The position numbers were made by a program, and so were the translations under genes. Below the pieces are notes generated by a model that was given only the letters and a program-made list of their open reading frames with translations, was not told the DNA's origin and searched no databases. Of a DNA stretch of 64,000 nt, positions 58,101-64,000 are shown piece by piece (position 1 is the first letter of the stretch; each line of letters starts with the position of its first letter). The stretch comes from Isoetes taiwanensis (lineage: Eukaryota > Streptophyta > Lycopodiopsida > Isoetales > Isoetaceae): positions 8,060,413 to 8,124,412 of the forward strand of contig JAJEKV010000003.1 in the NCBI GenBank assembly GCA_021234155.1, given 5' to 3'.

Positions 58101-59152
58101 ACCATGATTTTCATCTTGCTTACTCTCAAGCAAAATTTTCTGAAGGCCACCCTGAAGCATTCACGGGCAACCAGGCTATTGTTTTGTTACTCGAGAAGGA
58201 AAAGATATCTCTCTGGTCCAGCTTCCACTTCCACATTTCAGAAAGGATATACATCGGAGCTTCATTCACACCTCGTGATCTGGGCGCATGAGGCTCTTCA
58301 ATGTGCTCAAACACATTTAAAAAAAGATTATGGCATTGGCTACGCGCAGTTATTCTTACATATATCGATACTTACTCTGAACACTCTCCACATATATCTA
58401 GAGAATCAGGTCATTCTCCTTGATTGGATGCGTCCTCTCTAGACATCTTGATGGCGCTTCAAAACTAGGAGACACTTTGCAAATAGTTAGATCCAGCACT
58501 GGTCGAAGGATTTCGCGCTCAATCTTAGAATGGGCATATATGTCAATTGCCTCATCCCAGTCCTTATGCGTCTCTAGGTGCTCCTCCATGACGTGAGTAT
58601 ATGACCATGGACTGGCATTCTTCCTTTTGGACCCGCACTTTAGCTGCATATATATGCTTAATGGATTTTCAAGCATATCACAGTTGATCTTTGCTGGGAT
58701 CCATGCTTTGTCCGCAGGCATGCATGGAAGGCTGATATCTTGAATACCAGTCGTAATTGGATATACATTCCAAATGACAAGTCATGGAAAACGCCTGCAA
58801 ATGCAGTAGCTCGTTTAACCCAATTTTTGGTACAGGCAACAACTCTCTAGATCCTTCTATTCATATGCAATCCAAATACTAGTATCAGTGCCTTCGGTCT
58901 AAAGACTCTTCTGCTTATGGAATGTCAGTTCATACCTGTTGCTGCTCACCAAGCCCTCGAAGAAATGGTGCAAACAGGGCTCTCAGATAGGCACGCTGGA
59001 CGAGCTCCAACAGTGTCAGAAACTAGTTGCTGGATATAATAATCAAGTCAAACTACACAACCACCAGGAAGATGCTTATAAACTTGACAATTTCCCTCCT
59101 ACAGAGATAGTACTTGTTTTTCTTTCCTCTGAATGTTCTGTGGTGGGGGGAG
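55186..59152 (+). mobile_element. Long 3' region of the second Ty3/gypsy element (decayed extra ORFs)
   Basis: Between the integrase end and the polypurine tract at 59141 lie almost 4 kb. About 57150-57790 reads, across stops, as a Gln/Glu/Leu-rich coiled coil (YEYEQHVASCILQLQESQDK; IKRIVDERNNQTQDLRKQLH). An uninterrupted frame of 140 codons follows (57869-58291, HLWPGLTIEERGIQYALVNF) with no family I recognise. Extra ORFs downstream of integrase occur in some gypsy lineages such as Tat/Ogre. The stretch has no host gene that I can support. Confidence 0.5.
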
Positions 59153-59229
59153 TGTTAGTCCCGTGCCCAAAGGCATTGGACTATTTCTAAGGTATACAAA
59201 GGAGCCTAAAGGCAAAGGCCAAGCATCTA
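59153..59229 (+). repeat. Start of the second Ty3/gypsy 3' LTR
   Basis: TGTTAGTCCCGTGCCCAAAG directly follows the polypurine tract TGGTGGGGGGAG and parallels 54793 onward. It is interrupted after about 75 bases by the Copia-like element at 59230. Confidence 0.6.
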
Positions 59230-59407
59230 TGTCAGGAGGACAAAACGAGATATACGTTTATACATGTATTTGTACAGTATTTTTGTACGTGTCTTTTGGT
59301 TCATGTCCTTTCACATGGACAAAAGACCACAATTTTGTACATTTTTGTTAACTTGGAATAAGAGATGTAGTTTAGGAACCGGTGTCTCTTGTTTCTTGTT
59401 CGTTACA
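59230..59407 (+). repeat. Left LTR of the Copia-like element
   Basis: Begins TGTCAGGAGGAC and ends GTTCGTTACA. It lacks about 6 bases near its start and a ~20-base stretch near its end compared with the right LTR. Confidence 0.75.
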
Positions 59408-61893
59408 ATATGGTATCAGAGCCGTAAAGATCTATGGGGATTTCATCAAGAAGAATTAAAAAGAAAACTCAAAATCAAGGTGAGATTCTTGATTCCATTT
59501 GCTTTCTTCTAAGAATTAATTTTGTGAATGTAAGAAACTTTAAGGAATTGTTATGTTAAAGAAGCAAGAGAAAAGCATAGTTCTGGCTAAGGTGAACTCT
59601 CTGTGATCCTGCACATGAAGGTTTGTGGCCATATCCACAAAACCGTCTTAAGAAACCTTTAAGGAAAATTATAAGTATCAGAAAGAGTCATAAGAAAATA
59701 AGAATAAGAAATCGAAAAGTCATGAAGAACAAGAATACAAGAATCTGAAAGAGCCAGCATAAGAAATCTGCATTTGTGACAGATGCCTCTATGACAAAAA
59801 TCGATTAAGACATGCCGATTTAGGTAAAAAGGAAAAAGGAATGATTGTTCTAAGAATAGTTTGGAAGGGAATAGGATCTGGATCAAGTCGGGTCTGTAAA
59901 AGAAACCCCTGGCATCAGCAAGAATCGCAATCTTACAGATTATCGGCCGGATGTGGCTTGAATCGGCCATCGCAGAACTTGTAAGGACGAACCCAGGGTC
60001 TTTGGGTTTCAAGGAAATCCTTGGCGACTGCAATTCTGGGGTCTTCAAGATCTTTTAAGTCAAAACTTTGCTGGAGCGGCCTATTCTTTGCTGAAAATAC
60101 CAAAATGGGGCATAGCATCGCCAAGAACTACAGGCTTCAAAGGATTAGGCCGGATTTTTGCTGAAGGCGGCCGGATTTGAAGAAGCTCTTGGCTATGAAT
60201 GCAAAGAAACCCACCCAACACCTGTAAGTTAAGAAATCCCTGTGAATAAATCCCTGCTTTCCAAAATAAAAAGGCAGTGAGCAACGAAGCCTTTGTGGAA
60301 ATAAAGATGGTGAGAAAGGGGCCAAGATATATTCCGTCTTCATGAATGAGGGATGATTCGGTGGTGGTGGTGAGGACATAGGCACATGCGGCCACTGCAA
60401 GCGCATCCATAGGCACATGGTGGCCGTTCCACCTGCAAGCGCCAGGAATGTATTTTTCGCCATAGCCAACTTTCAAGCGCATCTGATGCACAATACCGCC
60501 AACGGGCGTTTGCCCTGAACGGCCCTGAACAGGCGTTTGCCAGGAGAAGATAAAATGAAATAAAATAAAAATATCAATTAGAGTTTATAAAGATTGATCT
60601 TTCTTTTAAGAAATCAAGAAACGAATTTATAGTTGGTCAAGAGGTGTTTTGATAAGAATTATGTTTTCAAATGGTGGGAGTTCAATCTTCACTTAAACCA
60701 AGTATGCATCACTATGGGATTTTTTTTTAAAATTCGTAATGACAAGTTCCCTATCCATTTAAGACAAGTTCTGAGAGGGATTTTAAGAGCAGCACTAGGG
60801 GATTTATTTTAATCCGTTAAGACAAGTTCGAAAAGGGATTTTTATGATAAAGTTTCATTAAGACAAGTTCTAGAGGGATTTTAAGAAGCTCATAACATTT
60901 TCAAAGGGAAAACTTACCCTTTGTTAAATGTGTTAAGATCATCCTATTGTTCTCTCACATTACGAACATAAGAAAATTTATGACCCATGGCAATTCTCAT
61001 GGCCAAGAATCTATGTTCCTTCAAAGACCATAAAAATATGTTAAGGCTAAGAGAGTTCGCTTTTGCAAAACAGTTTGCAAAGCATATGAAGACATTTGGG
61101 CAAGATAACATTTACCCAAGGTTCTTATAAGGATATGGTTTAATTTTATACAATCTAAGAATGAAATTTAGGTTGTGTTTTATTTAAGATACAAGAATTT
61201 GTGGATTGACATCATGTTAGCCACATATGAACATGATCTTTTAAAGGTCAATTCTAGAGTTGTTTGATGTGTTGAGACTCGGAGTCTTAATATTTCAACA
61301 CTCTAAAAGTAAGAAGTATTCATGAAAATATGGAACCTAAGTTTTATGACAATGATGACATGACATTAAGAACCTTCTCACAAGAAATTCACACTAGCCA
61401 TCTCTTTGGCAATGGTGTTCTAACTGTCTATAGTTAGTCTATGAAATTGGTTGGCGAGTCTCATGATGAGATGGTCGGTAGGGTAGTAAAATTTCTACTA
61501 CTCTAAGGACTAAGTTAAGAACAACTTTTAGATATGAAGTTGTGTAATCTCTCTAAGATGCTTGGCATTTTATGTGAGAGAGAGAAGGTTTGGTAATATT
61601 TATTCACTAATAGTCAAAAAATTAATTTAAAAATTAACCTTGGACACAAGCTTGGCCATAAGAAATTTAAGTAAACAAATAAGGTTCTACGATTGAAGAC
61701 AACCCCCCACACTATGAAGGAGTTGAAGACTTAATCCTGTTGAAGACCCTATATGGGAATGAAGACTTTCTCTAAGCACATGCTATACGAGGAAGATGCT
61801 TATCCTGAGATTCTAGACGAACTCTTGGGAAGTCTTCGGACTTGAACACATGGACTGACAATGAGGACATTGCCTTTTATAAGTCGGAGAGAA

Positions 61894-62095
61894 TGTAAGG
61901 AACCTTAGGACAAAACGAGATATACGTTTATACATGTATTTGTACAGTATTTTTGTACGTGTCTTTTGGTTCATGTCTTTTCACATGGACAAAAGACCAC
62001 AATTTTGTACATTTTTGTTAACTTGGAATAAGAGATGTAGTTTAGGTACTTTGTGCTCTCTTCATGGTTGCGTCTCTTGTTCCTTGTTCATTACA
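61894..62095 (+). repeat. Right LTR of the Copia-like element
   Basis: Begins TGTAAGGAACCTTAGGAC after the polypurine tract and ends GTTCATTACA. I see no convincing 5-bp target duplication outside the two LTRs. Confidence 0.8.
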
Positions 62096-64000
62096 AGCCA
62101 AGACCATGCCAACTAAGAAGAAGAGACCAAGAGAGCCTACGACATAAGGTAATCCACGACCCATCAGTCTTCAGTGCCAAAAATCACGGCAACGATGATT
62201 CCAGAGATTATGGTAGTGCACCCGCACGGTCAGCAGAGATTTTGGGATTAGGTAACCGAAGACTCTGAAACCGCTATCTTTTTGCTACTTTGGGCCAGAG
62301 GCCATTGTACTAATCAAAAGTTCAGATTTAGAAGTTTAGACAAGTTCCGGCACTTTTGTTGTCTCACCTCCTTTTTGGAGATCTCATGTATTTCCAGTGA
62401 TCATTCAAGATTTTCACTCATTCTCTTCTGTCGTTCATTTTATCTCCTTGTTTCATAGTTTTCTATTTTCTCTTATTATTGCAAAAGCCCATGGGACATT
62501 TTCTTGTAGAGGAGTTGTTTGTTGGACGCCAAGGTTCTCACAGAGGACTGTCCTTCAAGCTCTCCCAAATCCGGACTGTAAACAATCCAGTTCCACATGT
62601 ATGATAACCAGGATTTAGAAAGTTGAATTGAACATTTTGTATTGCTTCCTTCTCATATCTTGCAATGTTGTTTTGCCTCATTCGAGTGCCCTTGAATATG
62701 TACAGCTTGGGGATTCAAAAGCCTTCAACATTTGCACACATCAGGATCGTAATCCATTTTCTTGTATTCATGACAACCTCAGTTATCCTGTTCTCCTCTT
62801 TCCTACTTATGATCTTCAGGTCTTTGATTTTTCCAGCCTGAATTCCAATATCATCCGCTTTCCAAATCCTAGATGTAGTGAATTCATCATTAATTTGTCT
62901 AACGCCTGGAAATTGTCAAGTTATCTTGAGCTATGGCACGGGCTGGGCAACTTGAAGAGTTTTGGCACTTCCATGGAAAACCTCTGGATGCCTTTGCTCC
63001 ACCATTTGCTATTTGGCAGGCCGAAAAAGTCAGAATTCCCTCCTCTAGCCATTATTGTTGCCCTCTTCTTTACAGTAGTCCGTTGCTCTGCCCTACTAAG
63101 TGCCCAATTAACAAGCTCTTTCTCTTGCAGGGTTTATCAAGACCTGCAGATGCCAATCTCTGATTCTTGACTTTGGAATCCCAGATCTCCTTGATGCCTC
63201 CCTAGTGGAAATGTTAAACTCACTTACCTCTTCAAGACTGTCCAGCATTTGCGCCTCGGTCCATTGTCCTCACTTGATAGGCTTCCACGACATTGGAATG
63301 GTTGCTGCATTGACCTGAGGTGGCCGTTGTGAAAGTGGCCATGATTGTTGCAAGGTTAGTGGGGGAAGGACCCGCTTCAGCAATGTATGGTGATTGGGGC
63401 AGGTCCCATCTGGATGTGTGTCCCACGAATTTTCTCATGGACATCAAAACGCGTGTCTATCTGTCCGTCTGTCCATCTCTATCTATCTATCATTTATTTC
63501 TAGATGAGCACACTCGCTTGGTAGTTGTTGGAACTCTGCTGCTTGTTTCTCCATTGTATTCGTAGCGATCATGTTCCATAGCCAGTTATTGATATTTTGG
63601 ACATTGTAAATCTTCATCTTCTATTTATCTTAATTCAAGCCATAGCATGAGCGCTCGAATTGATCAAGCTCTAGCAATCGAGTGGACGCTAATTCAAGCC
63701 ATCAACATTGAATCTGGCTCTCGAATGGGGCTGCTCAAGGGTTTTCTAATCCACGGTTAGGGGCTTTCACAGTCACGGTTATGAGCTTTCGAAGCCACAC
63801 TTCAAGATTTTACTGTCATGATTAAGGGCTTCCATAGTCATGGTTAGGAGAACCCTGCGGGGGTGACAAGGGGTCTCCATGGACTCTCTAAGGACGTGTA
63901 GCGGCAGCAGGTGGATACAACCCCCAAAGCACGCGATGGGGTCTCACGCCCCAGATATAATCGCAACAACAGACGACCATACCCTAGGAGCTTGTCTCTC
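62096..64000. other. Unrecognised region, probably retroelement-derived
   Basis: The longest frame (62628-63170, 180 codons, hydrophobic start) has no motif that I know and overlaps another open frame (62933-63163), so it is unlikely to be a real gene. Simple CTATCTGTC-type repeats lie at 63460-63490. 63640-63850 has an irregular repeat of (GGTTA)GGGCTTTC-like phrases. It may continue the gypsy LTR interrupted at 59230. I see no gene. Confidence 0.35.

Larger units (their letters stand above)
59230..62095 (+). mobile_element. Non-coding, short-LTR Copia-like retrotransposon (LARD/TRIM-like)
   Basis: Left LTR about 59230-59407 and right LTR about 61894-62095 share GACAAAACGAGATATACG through CTCTTGTT.CTTGTTC.TTACA with few changes. 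TGGTATCAGAGCC (59411-59423) just after the left LTR is the usual initiator-Met-tRNA primer site of Copia elements, and GTCGGAGAGAA (61883-61893) just before the right LTR is the polypurine tract. The 2.5-kb interior shows no gag or pol motif. It has a repeated AAGACAAGTTC...GAGGGATTTT unit at 60750-60890. A long minus-strand frame at 60081-60491 has no motif. It would rely on another element's proteins. Confidence 0.8.

Noticed and set aside
60081-60491. 136-codon minus-strand open frame inside the Copia-like element
   Set aside because: No recognisable motif and wrong strand for gag/pol; probably accidental.
62628-63170. 180-codon open frame with hydrophobic start
   Set aside because: No motif, overlaps another open frame, lies in retroelement-like DNA; not supported as a gene.

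Overview
The window is nuclear DNA from a land plant. The signs are PLS-type pentatricopeptide (PPR) coding sequence, a GRF-interacting factor (GIF/AN3) gene, a plant-type SPF45/DRT111 splicing-factor gene with spliceosomal introns, and a Copia-type primer binding site. The high density of decayed transposons and a DUF7869-like DNA transposon fit a large seedless-plant genome (fern, lycophyte or moss) better than a compact angiosperm. I cannot fix the species.

Layout. 1-3220: decayed repeats, including a direct-repeat block shared with 14275-14703 and a 3'-end fragment of a LINE. 3221-11162: a 7.9-kb DNA transposon with 25-bp terminal inverted repeats and a 4-bp candidate target duplication. 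On the minus strand it carries a DUF7869/DDE-like transposase gene followed by an amino-methyltransferase of the bacterial N6_N4_Mtase type. On the plus strand, divergently, it carries a ParB-like protein with a BAH-like C-terminus. A 14-bp palindrome GTATTCCGGAATAC recurs between and inside these genes. The copy is decayed (in-frame TGA codons, frameshifts). 11163-14703: repeat-rich non-coding DNA. 14820-17545: AGATTC-type minisatellite plus a 'head' module, tandemly duplicated; an inverted copy lies at 38943-41235.

18361-38322: a PPR gene, already decayed, is split by a 17.1-kb insertion. The insertion has an 8-bp target duplication (ACTATTTG) and ends in poly(A). It holds an L1-type LINE (plus strand), a 2.2-kb segment present twice, and a second, GC-rich LINE (minus strand) with tandem 5' monomers and a (TTCC)n 3' tail. 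41600-43123: a retroelement-like coding remnant full of TAG stops.

44790-49294 is the host-gene island: GIF (plus, four exons) and SPF45 (minus, two coding exons), converging tail to tail. A truncated U6 snRNA copy lies just beyond SPF45. 51138-51299 is a MITE with 9-bp target duplications. 53190-62095 is nested LTR-retrotransposon material: two Ty3/gypsy integrase fragments, a (GATA)n expansion inside one of them, a long non-integrase 3' region, and a non-coding short-LTR Copia-like element. 62096-64000 has no gene I recognise.

Only GIF and SPF45 look like intact, functional genes. The most unusual content is the methyltransferase/ParB-bearing DNA transposon.
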